Of a stretch of 6,052 nt of DNA, positions 1-5,821 are shown piece by piece. This stretch comes from Bacteroidales bacterium UBA4417 (GTDB lineage: Bacteria; Bacteroidota; Bacteroidia; Bacteroidales; UBA4417). The position numbers and the translations under genes were made by a program. Position 1 is the first letter of the stretch, and every line of letters begins with the position of its first letter. The stretch is from assembly GCA_002389705.1 (NCBI GenBank), contig DGQJ01000348.1, forward strand, positions 1-6,052, in the 5' to 3' direction. Below the pieces are notes generated by a model. That model had not been told where the DNA came from. It was given only the letters and a program-made list of their open reading frames with translations, and made no database searches.

Positions 1-296
1 TTCCACCGGTAACCTGCCTGTGAATTGAGTAAAATGGCCTGGTAAACAAACTGGTGATAAAAATAGCTGATACCCGCATTTTGAAACCATTTATGTTTGC
101 CTGTTTCGTTCCAGCCAAATTCGTACGCCAACGCTAATCCACCGTGAATGGGTTGGTTGAAAATGGCTGTCAGCGAGGCAGGTGGTAAAAGGGTAGCATT
201 GTTAAAGATGCTTACAGCCATGGGATTCGATTTCCAGGCCTGTGCGCGAAGTATTACCGGCACCATTATCAACAGTATGAAAATAGCTTTCTTCAT
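1..296 (-). CDS. Secreted, probably outer-membrane protein of unknown family (N-terminal part, runs off left edge)
   Basis: The visible part is 98 codons, read leftwards from an ATG at 296-294 with no stop before the window edge, so the C-terminus is missing. Residues 1-20 form a Sec signal peptide: a KK n-region, a hydrophobic core (AIFILLIMVPVIL) and a likely cleavage site at RAQA. The mature part is rich in aromatic residues and contains short alternating polar/hydrophobic stretches such as GGLALAYEFGW and NAGISYFYHQF, the pattern of outer-membrane beta-strands. I do not recognise the family and assign no function. It lies 138 nt downstream of the MFS transporter gene on the same strand. 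No TAnnTTTG box was found in that gap, which suggests read-through transcription from the transporter promoter. The start is chosen because the signal peptide follows it directly. Being a secreted protein is well supported; being a beta-barrel is inference from about 100 residues. Confidence 0.8.
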   Translation of the reverse strand, partial: MKKAIFILLIMVPVILRAQAWKSNPMAVSIFNNATLLPPASLTAIFNQPIHGGLALAYEFGWNETGKHKWFQNAGISYFYHQFVYQAILLNSQAGYRW

Positions 297-434
297 ATCC
301 AATCTGGTTTAATTTGGAAAGAGATTTTGGATAAAGAGTAAGAAGGGAAGAAAATGAGTTAGGTGTAAGGAGAAGGTATATTTGAAGCGAAAGAAGATCG
401 CAATTATTTGGGATGGTAAGAGGCTGATGTTTGT
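297..434. other. Intergenic gap with an almost cytosine-free plus strand (leader of the left-edge gene)
   Basis: This gap separates the stop of the MFS gene from the start of the left-edge gene, both on the minus strand. The plus strand has no C at all from 305 to 387 and only three between 305 and 423, so the minus-strand transcript here is nearly G-free and pyrimidine-rich. No CAAAnnTA (a minus-strand TAnnTTTG) occurs, and no hairpin with a T-run follows the MFS stop. The only dyad seen is a 4-bp GCGA/TCGC pair at 387-401. The stretch therefore reads as an unstructured linker inside a possible two-gene transcript. Confidence 0.5.
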
Positions 435-1754
435 TTATTCAACCACTTCGAGTTTAACGGTTTCAACTTTATGCAGGTCTTTTTCATAATAAAATGACCC
501 GATAAAGAAAAGCAGTGCAGCTACCAGTAGGGCCAGCGAAAGATAGGTAAAGGCCGTCTGTATGTTGGTAGCATCTGAAATGGCTCCCATCACGATGGGT
601 CCGAGTGATGCACCCAGCAGGTTTTGAACCACAACGGCAACAGCGTACGAAACGGCTCTTAATCCAGGGTGAACCACATCCTGTGTTACAGCAGTTGTTG
701 CCGCAATAAAGGCTGTACTCGAAATGCCCATGGATAGCAAAATGAGGTATTGTATTTTACCTTCAAAAACACTGAATGCCAGGAACATTAATATGGCAGA
801 TATAAGTGAAGTAAGAGTTGGCACCAGCAGCCGCGCATTGATTTGTTTTTTACGCCACCTGTCGGCGATATACCCGCCCAGTGGAGCCCCGATAATGGCA
901 AAAAGCATTACTGCGCTGGCTTTTAGCCCGGCATCTTTCTCGAGTACACCCTGTACCCGATGAAAATAGGTGGGCAGCCATGTTAGTATTGAGGTAGTCG
1001 TAAATACTACGGCAGCCATTCCGAAATACGTGAAAATCAACGAAGGCTTCGACAGGAACTCTTTCAGTATGTCGGTTATCGACATTTTTACTTTTCTGCG
1101 CTCGGTTTTCTTGTCAGAGATAGTTTCCGTTTTCTCGAGGCTGATGGTTTTATAGTCTTTGATAAAGAAAAAGAGGATGGCAATAATAAATCCTGGAATA
1201 GCTACTATACCCAGCGCATGCCTCCATCCCCAGTGTGCCGCTATTATTCCACCCAAAGCCACGCCTATGGCGCTGCCCAGCGGGATGGATGCATTCCACA
1301 AACCTACCATCAGCGATCTTTTTTCCTGCGGGTAAATAGCCGACATCATTGCTGATCCGCCCGGTGCATAACCGGCTTCGCCTATGCCTATCACAGTACG
1401 GGCTGAAAACAGTTGCCTGAATGAGCCTGAAAGTGCACCAAGCCCGGTTGCGATACTCCATACAACAGCCATCAGCCCTATGGTTTTTCGCCTGCTCCAC
1501 CTGTCGACCAGCACCGATACCGGGAAAGTAAACAAAACTATCGACCAGTAAACAGCCGATACAAGCATGCCGCATTGGGTGTCGGTCAGGTTCCAATCAG
1601 TTTTCAGAAACGGGAACAGCGATGTAATTACCATCCTGTCGATATAATCGAACATGTATAGCAAGAAAAGCAGTATGAAAATGTAATTGGTGTATCGCTT
1701 TGTGAAAAGATATCCTTCTGGCTTTTCCTGGTTTCTCATTCGGCTGCTCTTCAT
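435..1754 (-). CDS. Major facilitator superfamily (MFS) transporter, spinster/anion-symporter-like
   Basis: This encodes an inner-membrane secondary transporter of 439 residues, the usual size for a 12-helix MFS carrier. Numbering is from the ATG at 1754. Helix 1 lies near residues 24-44 and ends in the motif YMFDYIDR. The MFS signature between helices 2 and 3 is seen as DRWSRRKT (about 84-91), and its second-half counterpart as GGYIADRWRKK (about 293-303). GIGEAGYAPGG (about 123-133) in helix 4 and WLPTYFHR (about 259-266) in helix 7 recall the spinster and anion:cation symporter branches of the MFS. A charged cytoplasmic loop rich in K, E and T (about 199-233) joins the two halves. The substrate cannot be read from sequence. 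An in-frame TTG at 1790 would add 12 residues, but it overlaps a TATATTTG promoter box, so the ATG at 1754 is preferred; an ATG at 1739 is also possible. The gene is divergent from the outer-membrane protein gene at 1987. Confidence 0.93.
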   Translation of the reverse strand: MKSSRMRNQEKPEGYLFTKRYTNYIFILLFLLYMFDYIDRMVITSLFPFLKTDWNLTDTQCGMLVSAVYWSIVLFTFPVSVLVDRWSRRKTIGLMAVVWSIATGLGALSGSFRQLFSARTVIGIGEAGYAPGGSAMMSAIYPQEKRSLMVGLWNASIPLGSAIGVALGGIIAAHWGWRHALGIVAIPGFIIAILFFFIKDYKTISLEKTETISDKKTERRKVKMSITDILKEFLSKPSLIFTYFGMAAVVFTTTSILTWLPTYFHRVQGVLEKDAGLKASAVMLFAIIGAPLGGYIADRWRKKQINARLLVPTLTSLISAILMFLAFSVFEGKIQYLILLSMGISSTAFIAATTAVTQDVVHPGLRAVSYAVAVVVQNLLGASLGPIVMGAISDATNIQTAFTYLSLALLVAALLFFIGSFYYEKDLHKVETVKLEVVE

Positions 1755-1787
1755 GTAGATGTCTTTCTTATGATCTTTTTCCAGTGT

Positions 1788-1795
1788 CAAATATA
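1788..1795 (-). promoter_or_regulatory. -7 promoter element (TATATTTG) of the MFS transporter gene
   Basis: Read on the minus strand this is TATATTTG, an exact match to the Bacteroidota -7 consensus TAnnTTTG. No clear TTTG -33 box is seen about 19-21 nt upstream. Transcription would begin near 1781-1784 and leave a leader of about 27-30 nt before the ATG at 1754. The element overlaps the alternative TTG start at 1790-1788, which argues against that start. Confidence 0.5.
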
Positions 1796-1825
1796 ATTAC
1801 TTTCTTTCAGATTTGGTAAAATTAC

Positions 1826-1839
1826 AGCTTTTTAAAGCT
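1826..1839. promoter_or_regulatory. Dyad AGCTTT-TT-AAAGCT upstream of the MFS promoter
   Basis: Two perfect 6-bp inverted arms are separated by 2 bp, about 30 bp upstream of the MFS -7 box. A dyad at this place could be a regulator binding site, but the sequence is A/T-rich and short enough to arise by chance. No regulator gene lies in the window. Confidence 0.2.
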
Positions 1840-1867
1840 TACTACTCGATGTTACCTGTATTAAAAT

Positions 1868-1908
1868 CCGGAACAAATCAATACACCTGATTTCCGGAAG
1901 CCGTTCCG
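1868..1908. promoter_or_regulatory. Cluster of CCGGAA-type half-sites in the divergent region
   Basis: Three related sites occur within 41 bp: CCGGAAC at 1868-1874, CCGGAA at 1894-1899 and the inverted GTTCCG at 1903-1908. The last two form the inverted repeat CGGAA-gccg-TTCCG. The cluster lies between the MFS and outer-membrane protein promoters, 28 bp upstream of the latter's -33 box. It could be an operator acting on either gene. This is inference from position and repetition only. Confidence 0.25.
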
Positions 1909-1935
1909 TTTTGATTTAGAATTGTACGAAAATAT

Positions 1936-1966
1936 TTTGTGCTCCCTGACAAAATCTCTATTTTTG
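1936..1966 (+). promoter_or_regulatory. Bacteroidota-type promoter of the outer-membrane protein gene at 1987
   Basis: TTTG at 1936-1939 is followed after exactly 19 nt by TATTTTTG at 1959-1966, matching the -33/-7 promoter consensus (TTTG, 19-21 nt, TAnnTTTG) of this phylum. Transcription should begin near 1971-1974, giving a leader of about 14 nt before the ATG at 1987. The promoter overlaps an upstream in-frame GTG at 1939, which is therefore unlikely to be the start codon. Confidence 0.7.
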
Positions 1967-1986
1967 CTTTCAAAACCATTAAAATT

Positions 1987-2754
1987 ATGAGAAGAACAAT
2001 TTACGTTTTAACTTTATTTTGCCTTGGATTAGCCACTTTTCCGGCAATGGCACAAAAACTTTATACCGAATCCAGTGGCGAACTGATTTTCAGTAACAGC
2101 CAGGCCTCATTTACAAAAGCATTTACTGATAAGTACCCCGGGGCCAGTCTTGCTTCAAACAATGTCCGATTTACCATGTTCTTTCACGTTGGGCAGTATG
2201 TACACTACGATTTCAGCAATAATGTGGGAATGTTCTCAGGTCTGGCAATCCGCAATGTGGGTATGATCACTGATGAGACACTGCCTCAGCAAGTAGCTAA
2301 CGGAAATGGAGAAGTGCCTTACGAACAGTACAAAATTATCAGGCGACAGTACACCCTGGGGCTGCCACTTGCTTTAAAAATTGGGGCTTTCGATAAACAC
2401 CTGTATTTCTTTGGCGGTGGCGAATACGAACTTGCATTCCACTTTAAAGAAAAATACTGGACTGGTACATTCGACCGTTCCGGATCAAAAACCAAGGATA
2501 CCGAATGGTTCTCGAGCCAGACTCCAACCTTTCTGCCATCAGTATTCGGCGGCATTCAGTTTCCCTATGGGCTTAACCTGAAATTCAAATATTATCTCAA
2601 CGATTTTCTGAACGCTGACTATAAAGGAAACGGGAATTCAGTTGCCGGTGCTACTTTCGATGTAAGCGACCAGTCGAGGTACCAGGAATCGAATATGTTC
2701 TATTTCTCCCTTTGCTGGCAGTTTAATCCCAGCGAAATGATGGGTCACAAATAA
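1987..2754 (+). CDS. Outer-membrane beta-barrel family protein, function unknown
   Basis: This gene encodes a 255-residue secreted protein. Residues 1-22 are a Sec signal peptide with RR in the n-region, a hydrophobic core and an A-M-A cleavage motif at 20-22, leaving Gln at the mature N-terminus. The mature chain shows repeated amphipathic, aromatic- and glycine-rich strands: VRFTMFFHVGQYVHYDF (60-76), VGMFSGLAIRNVGM (80-93), YTLGLPLALKIG (122-133), LYFFGGGEYELAFHF (139-153), LNLKFKYYL (196-204) and FYFSLCWQF (238-246). This is the layout of small 8- to 10-stranded outer-membrane barrels found widely in Bacteroidota. After the last strand an eight-residue polar tail (PSEMMGHK) follows. The ATG at 1987 is chosen over a GTG at 1939 because a full promoter overlaps the latter and the signal peptide begins at the ATG. 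It is transcribed alone and ends at a shared bidirectional terminator. Ligand, pore activity and partners cannot be told from sequence. Confidence 0.85.
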   Translation: MRRTIYVLTLFCLGLATFPAMAQKLYTESSGELIFSNSQASFTKAFTDKYPGASLASNNVRFTMFFHVGQYVHYDFSNNVGMFSGLAIRNVGMITDETLPQQVANGNGEVPYEQYKIIRRQYTLGLPLALKIGAFDKHLYFFGGGEYELAFHFKEKYWTGTFDRSGSKTKDTEWFSSQTPTFLPSVFGGIQFPYGLNLKFKYYLNDFLNADYKGNGNSVAGATFDVSDQSRYQESNMFYFSLCWQFNPSEMMGHK

Positions 2755-2767
2755 TTTTATAAATCCC

Positions 2768-2805
2768 GGCTGCTTATTTTCATGAACTGAAAATGTTTGG
2801 CAGCC
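2768..2805. other. Imperfect hairpin just after the outer-membrane protein gene
   Basis: GGCTGC (2768-2773) pairs with GCAGCC (2800-2805), and inside it ATTTTCA (2776-2782) pairs with TGAAAAT (2788-2794) around a 5-nt loop. The two stems are joined by a small asymmetric internal loop. No T-run follows, so it is not a classical terminator. It may protect the 3' end of the transcript from exonucleases, or it may be a relic; the role is inferred. Confidence 0.4.
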
Positions 2806-2819
2806 CCGACTGATCATTC

Positions 2820-2865
2820 AAAAATTGGTAACAAACCTGCCTAAGGGGTTGTTACCAATTTTTTT
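2820..2865. terminator. Bidirectional rho-independent terminator between convergent genes
   Basis: A perfect 15-bp inverted repeat (AAAAATTGGTAACAA at 2820-2834 and its complement at 2849-2863) encloses a 14-nt loop. The right arm runs into seven T residues (2859-2865) on the plus strand, and the left arm gives five T residues on the minus strand. It can therefore end transcripts of both the outer-membrane protein gene from the left and the DUF2062 gene from the right. The T-run abuts the TAG stop of the DUF2062 gene at 2868-2866. Confidence 0.85.
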
Positions 2866-3339
2866 CTAGCTCACTTTTTTCTTCCTGAAAACAGCCCTGA
2901 AAGTATAATACAGGATTACGGCTACGGGTATTGAAACTAAAGTCCAGGTAAAGATAGCATATAAATGCAGCACTCCTATTGTCTTAATCCCTGTAAAGAA
3001 ACCATGTTGGAATGACAGGCTGATCTGGTGCAGGCTGATATCAACACTGCGGGCTTTGAGTATGATGGCGCCGAGTTGCATAAAAGGCACGATGAGTATG
3101 ACCTGTAACATGGCCATGACCCATTGTACCGATTGCACTACAAGCATATTCTGCCTGAAAAGCATGGTGAGCAACAAACTAATGGCAGTGGTTGCACCCA
3201 GCACCGGGAAAACACCAGCTACTACCCCCAGTGTTATAGAAAACGCCATTTTATCCGGCGGTATTCCGCCTTCGGGGATTAACCTGAACGGAACAAGGTA
3301 CTTGTCTCTGACCGTTCCGAAAAATTTCAGGATTCCCAT
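2866..3339 (-). CDS. DUF2062 domain-containing membrane protein
   Basis: This 157-residue protein matches the DUF2062 family in layout. A short basic N-terminal segment (about 1-30, with LIPEGGIPPDKMA) is followed by a first hydrophobic stretch holding the motif LGVVAGVFPVLGATT (about 37-51). Next come an R-x-N turn at 62-64, a second hydrophobic stretch (66-95, ending VPFMQLGAI) and a third helix (about 121-150), then a basic tail FRKKKVS. It is predicted to sit in the cytoplasmic membrane with about three to four helices. The biochemical role of the family is not established; in some other bacteria the domain occurs fused or next to glycosyltransferases, but no such gene is seen here. It is a single-gene unit, divergent from the TonB-dependent receptor gene and convergent with the outer-membrane protein gene, with its stop at the edge of the shared terminator. 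Confidence 0.85.
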   Translation of the reverse strand: MGILKFFGTVRDKYLVPFRLIPEGGIPPDKMAFSITLGVVAGVFPVLGATTAISLLLTMLFRQNMLVVQSVQWVMAMLQVILIVPFMQLGAIILKARSVDISLHQISLSFQHGFFTGIKTIGVLHLYAIFTWTLVSIPVAVILYYTFRAVFRKKKVS

Positions 3340-3373
3340 TAACCGGTGATTTTATTTCGCAATTATGCTTTCT

Positions 3374-3381
3374 CAAAGATA
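3374..3381 (-). promoter_or_regulatory. -7 promoter element (TATCTTTG) of the DUF2062 gene
   Basis: On the minus strand this reads TATCTTTG, an exact TAnnTTTG match. Transcription would begin near 3367-3370, leaving a leader of about 28-31 nt before the ATG at 3339. The -33 region has no clear TTTG, so the promoter may be weak or activator-dependent. Confidence 0.5.
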
Positions 3382-3452
3382 TAAAATTCATGGAAAACTG
3401 ACTGAAAATTTTGAGCAAGGAATATAAATAATCTGAAAGACCTGGCAGTTCC

Positions 3453-3501
3453 TTTCCGGAAGCAGGCTGCAGCGTTTTATTTGGCCGGTTGAATGAACCG
3501 G
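3453..3501. promoter_or_regulatory. Small dyads in the DUF2062/TonB-receptor divergent region
   Basis: The 310-base gap 3340-3649 holds no convincing gene. Besides the two promoters it contains the palindromes TTCCGGAA (3454-3461) and GCTGCAGC (3466-3473), and the dyad CCGGTT-gaatg-AACCGG (3485-3501). The 11-mer TTTCCGGAAGC at 3453-3463 also occurs at 1891-1901 in the other divergent region. These could be regulator sites, but they lie about 100 bp from either promoter and each is short. Confidence 0.22.
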
Positions 3502-3601
3502 ATTAAATGTTCCTGTTTGTACTTTGAACTTCAATGTGTTGTTGAAAAAGATAACGATTGTGCATTTCATCCTCAAAATTCAACAGTTGGGTAACTATTT
3601 T

Positions 3602-3632
3602 TTTGATCCGGTGGCAGGCTGTCCCAATTTTG
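3602..3632 (+). promoter_or_regulatory. Bacteroidota-type promoter of the TonB-dependent receptor gene
   Basis: TTTG at 3602-3605 is followed after 19 nt by CAATTTTG at 3625-3632, which matches TAnnTTTG at all but the first base. The geometry is identical to that of the promoter at 1936-1966. Transcription should begin near 3637-3640, giving a very short leader of about 10-20 nt to either candidate start codon. Confidence 0.55.
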
Positions 3633-3649
3633 CATCATCATAAATTGAA

Positions 3650-5821
3650 ATGCAGCCCATGAAAACGCTAATCATAATTCTGCTGTTTACAATCCTGCAG
3701 ATAACTGTTTCAGGACAAACAGTAATTTCGGGTATTGTTTCAACCGCCGAAGGCAACCTGCCTGGGGCTAATGTATACCTTGAAGCAACTTATGATGGTG
3801 TATCGACCAATGCCAATGGTGAATTCAGCTTTAAGACCCAGAAAAAAGGGCGGATGATGCTGAAAGCCTCCTTTATCGGTTTCGAAACATTTTCGAAGGA
3901 AATTGACCTGGACGGTACACCCATTCATCTCGAAATCAGACTTACAGAGGCTTTTAACAAGTTGGAAGCTGTCACTATTACCGCGGGTACTTTCGAAGCA
4001 AGCGATAAAAAACGGGCCAATATTCTTACCCCGCTCGATATGATTACAACAGCCGGCGCTGTTGGCGATGTGTATGGCGCCCTGCAAACGCTGCCTGGCA
4101 CCACCACCAACGGCGAATCGGGAAAACTGTTCGTGAAAGGAGGCGACAGCGAGGAATCGCAAACGTATATCGATGGTTCGCTGGTGTATACGCCTTACAG
4201 CTCGTCGGCACCCAACATGTCGGTACGTGGCAGGTTTAACCCGTTTATGTTCAAGGGTACCATTTTCAGCACAGGCGGTTACTCTGCCGAATACGGCCAG
4301 GCTTTGTCATCCGTATTGTTGCTCAATACCAACGATATGCCTGTGGAAGACCAGCTTGATCTTTCATTTATGACGGTAGGACTGGGCGTGGCCGGAACCC
4401 GGCTCTGGCGGAACGGTGCTGTTACAGCAAGCCTGTCGTATAACAACCTCGCACCTTATATGTGGGTGGTGCCACAAAATTATAATTGGGTCGAGTATCC
4501 TACTAATACCGAAGGCGCGGTAAGCCTGAGACAGAAAACCGGCAAAACCGGCATGCTGAAAATTTATTCGAGCTACACCAGCAGCCAGTACACAATTACT
4601 CAGGAAGACCTGAACTATGCCGGCAAATACAACGATTATAACCTTGAGAACGGAAATTATTTTGTGAATACCTCCTGGAAAAGCAACCTGGGCGATAAAT
4701 GGACCATTGCCATGGCAGCTTCATTTACAAATAATACCGACGATATAGCCTACGATACGCTCAATTTTAATAAACTGCTGCGTGGTGCGCATTTTAAAAA
4801 TGTAATGTCATATCCCTTCAGCAACAAGTTTACAATCAGGTTTGGGGCTGAGTTGTTTTCCAAAACCTATTCGCAGCAATATGTCACCGTTGCAAATTCA
4901 ATCGGCAGCCACTTTACAAACACCACCTCAGTTGCTTTTGCCGAAGCCGAAGTGTATGCATCTTCAAAATTTGTTACGCGAATCGGGGCCCGGTTCGAAT
5001 ATTCCGGCTACCTGCAACGGGCCAATGCGGCTCCCCGTATTTCGGCAGCCTACAAAATTTCAAAAAACGGGCAGCTCTCAGCAGCCTATGGTTGGTTTTA
5101 CCAGGATCCTGTTAATGATTACCTGTTATACACCAACCAGTTGAAGTACGAGCGGGCCGATCATTACACGCTCAGCTACCAGCAATCGCAAAATGACAGG
5201 ACTGTGCGGGCCGAAATATATTATAAAAACTATAGCGGGTTAGCCAAGCTGAACAGTGAAGTCTTTTACCTGCCAGGTAGTTATTCCAATACCGGCAGTG
5301 GTTATGCAAAGGGTGTTGATATTTTCTGGAGAGATAAGAAATCCATTAAAAACGGCGACTACTGGGTTTCGTATTCGTTTATTGATACAAAACGCAACTA
5401 CCGGAATTACCCTGAAACTGCAGTACCTGGCTTCAGCAGTAAGCATAATTTTGCTGCGGTGTATAAACACTGGTTTGGAGGTTTACGATCGTATGTTAGT
5501 TTAAATTACAAATACTCCTCTCCCAGGGTGTACAATAATCCCAACTCTGAGGTGTTTAACGGCGAACATACCAAGGCCTACCGCAGTACTGATATAAGCT
5601 GGAGTTTCCTGCTGAAGCAGAATGTCATTATTTATGCTGCGGTAACCAACATATTCGGGTATAAGCAGGATTATGGCAATTCGTATGCTACTATTCCTGA
5701 TTCCGAAGGCGTTTACAGGAGTGCACCCATTGTTGCTGGCGCCGACCGATTTTTCCTGCTGGCTTGTTTTATTACGCTCTCCAAAAAGGGGGAAGCAAAC
5801 CAGGTGGATAAAATTGAATAG
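3650..5821 (+). CDS. TonB-dependent outer-membrane receptor with carboxypeptidase-regulatory-like domain
   Basis: This 723-residue protein should import an unknown ligand across the outer membrane using TonB energy. In order: signal peptide (1-22, ending TVSG); a carboxypeptidase-regulatory-like beta-sandwich (about 24-100, with ISGIV, GANVYL, TNANGEFSF and LKASFIGFET); a TonB-box-like stretch EAVTITAG (106-113); a plug domain (about 121-230, with FVKGGDSEESQTYIDG at 161-176 and YSAEYGQALSSVLLLNTND at 211-229); and a barrel of aromatic, alternating strands to about 713. The length fits the shorter, non-SusC type, since SusC proteins are usually nearer 1000 residues, and no SusD-like gene follows. 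The chain ends in a charged tail (SKKGEANQVDKIE) instead of an aromatic residue closing the last strand. ATG 3650 is preferred for its A/T-rich upstream context (TAAATTGAA); ATG 3659 gives an equally good signal peptide three residues shorter. It is transcribed alone, divergent from the DUF2062 gene. The ligand cannot be inferred. Confidence 0.93.
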   Translation: MQPMKTLIIILLFTILQITVSGQTVISGIVSTAEGNLPGANVYLEATYDGVSTNANGEFSFKTQKKGRMMLKASFIGFETFSKEIDLDGTPIHLEIRLTEAFNKLEAVTITAGTFEASDKKRANILTPLDMITTAGAVGDVYGALQTLPGTTTNGESGKLFVKGGDSEESQTYIDGSLVYTPYSSSAPNMSVRGRFNPFMFKGTIFSTGGYSAEYGQALSSVLLLNTNDMPVEDQLDLSFMTVGLGVAGTRLWRNGAVTASLSYNNLAPYMWVVPQNYNWVEYPTNTEGAVSLRQKTGKTGMLKIYSSYTSSQYTITQEDLNYAGKYNDYNLENGNYFVNTSWKSNLGDKWTIAMAASFTNNTDDIAYDTLNFNKLLRGAHFKNVMSYPFSNKFTIRFGAELFSKTYSQQYVTVANSIGSHFTNTTSVAFAEAEVYASSKFVTRIGARFEYSGYLQRANAAPRISAAYKISKNGQLSAAYGWFYQDPVNDYLLYTNQLKYERADHYTLSYQQSQNDRTVRAEIYYKNYSGLAKLNSEVFYLPGSYSNTGSGYAKGVDIFWRDKKSIKNGDYWVSYSFIDTKRNYRNYPETAVPGFSSKHNFAAVYKHWFGGLRSYVSLNYKYSSPRVYNNPNSEVFNGEHTKAYRSTDISWSFLLKQNVIIYAAVTNIFGYKQDYGNSYATIPDSEGVYRSAPIVAGADRFFLLACFITLSKKGEANQVDKIE

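Noticed and set aside
724..1155. Two plus-strand open frames (724-963 and 970-1155) opposite the MFS gene
   Set aside because: They lie entirely inside a well-supported transporter gene on the other strand, show no domain or signal, and have no promoter.
1150..1596. A 148-codon minus-strand frame overlapping the MFS gene
   Set aside because: It is an out-of-frame reading of the transporter, rich in Cys, Arg and His without any membrane or domain pattern; the overlapping frame has clear MFS motifs.
3388..3576. A 62-codon minus-strand frame in the DUF2062/receptor spacer
   Set aside because: It has no recognisable domain, overlaps the dyads and the upstream region of the DUF2062 promoter, and its start is not preceded by a promoter box.
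3540..3604. Inverted repeat TGTTGAA (3540-3546) / TTCAACA (3579-3585) followed by seven T residues at 3598-3604 as a terminator
   Set aside because: The 32-nt loop is long, the T-run is 12 nt away from the stem, no plus-strand gene precedes it, and the T-run is part of the receptor promoter's -33 region.
3740..4162. Minus-strand open frames inside the 5' part of the receptor gene
   Set aside because: The receptor's domain order on the plus strand explains this sequence fully; the antisense products show no family features.
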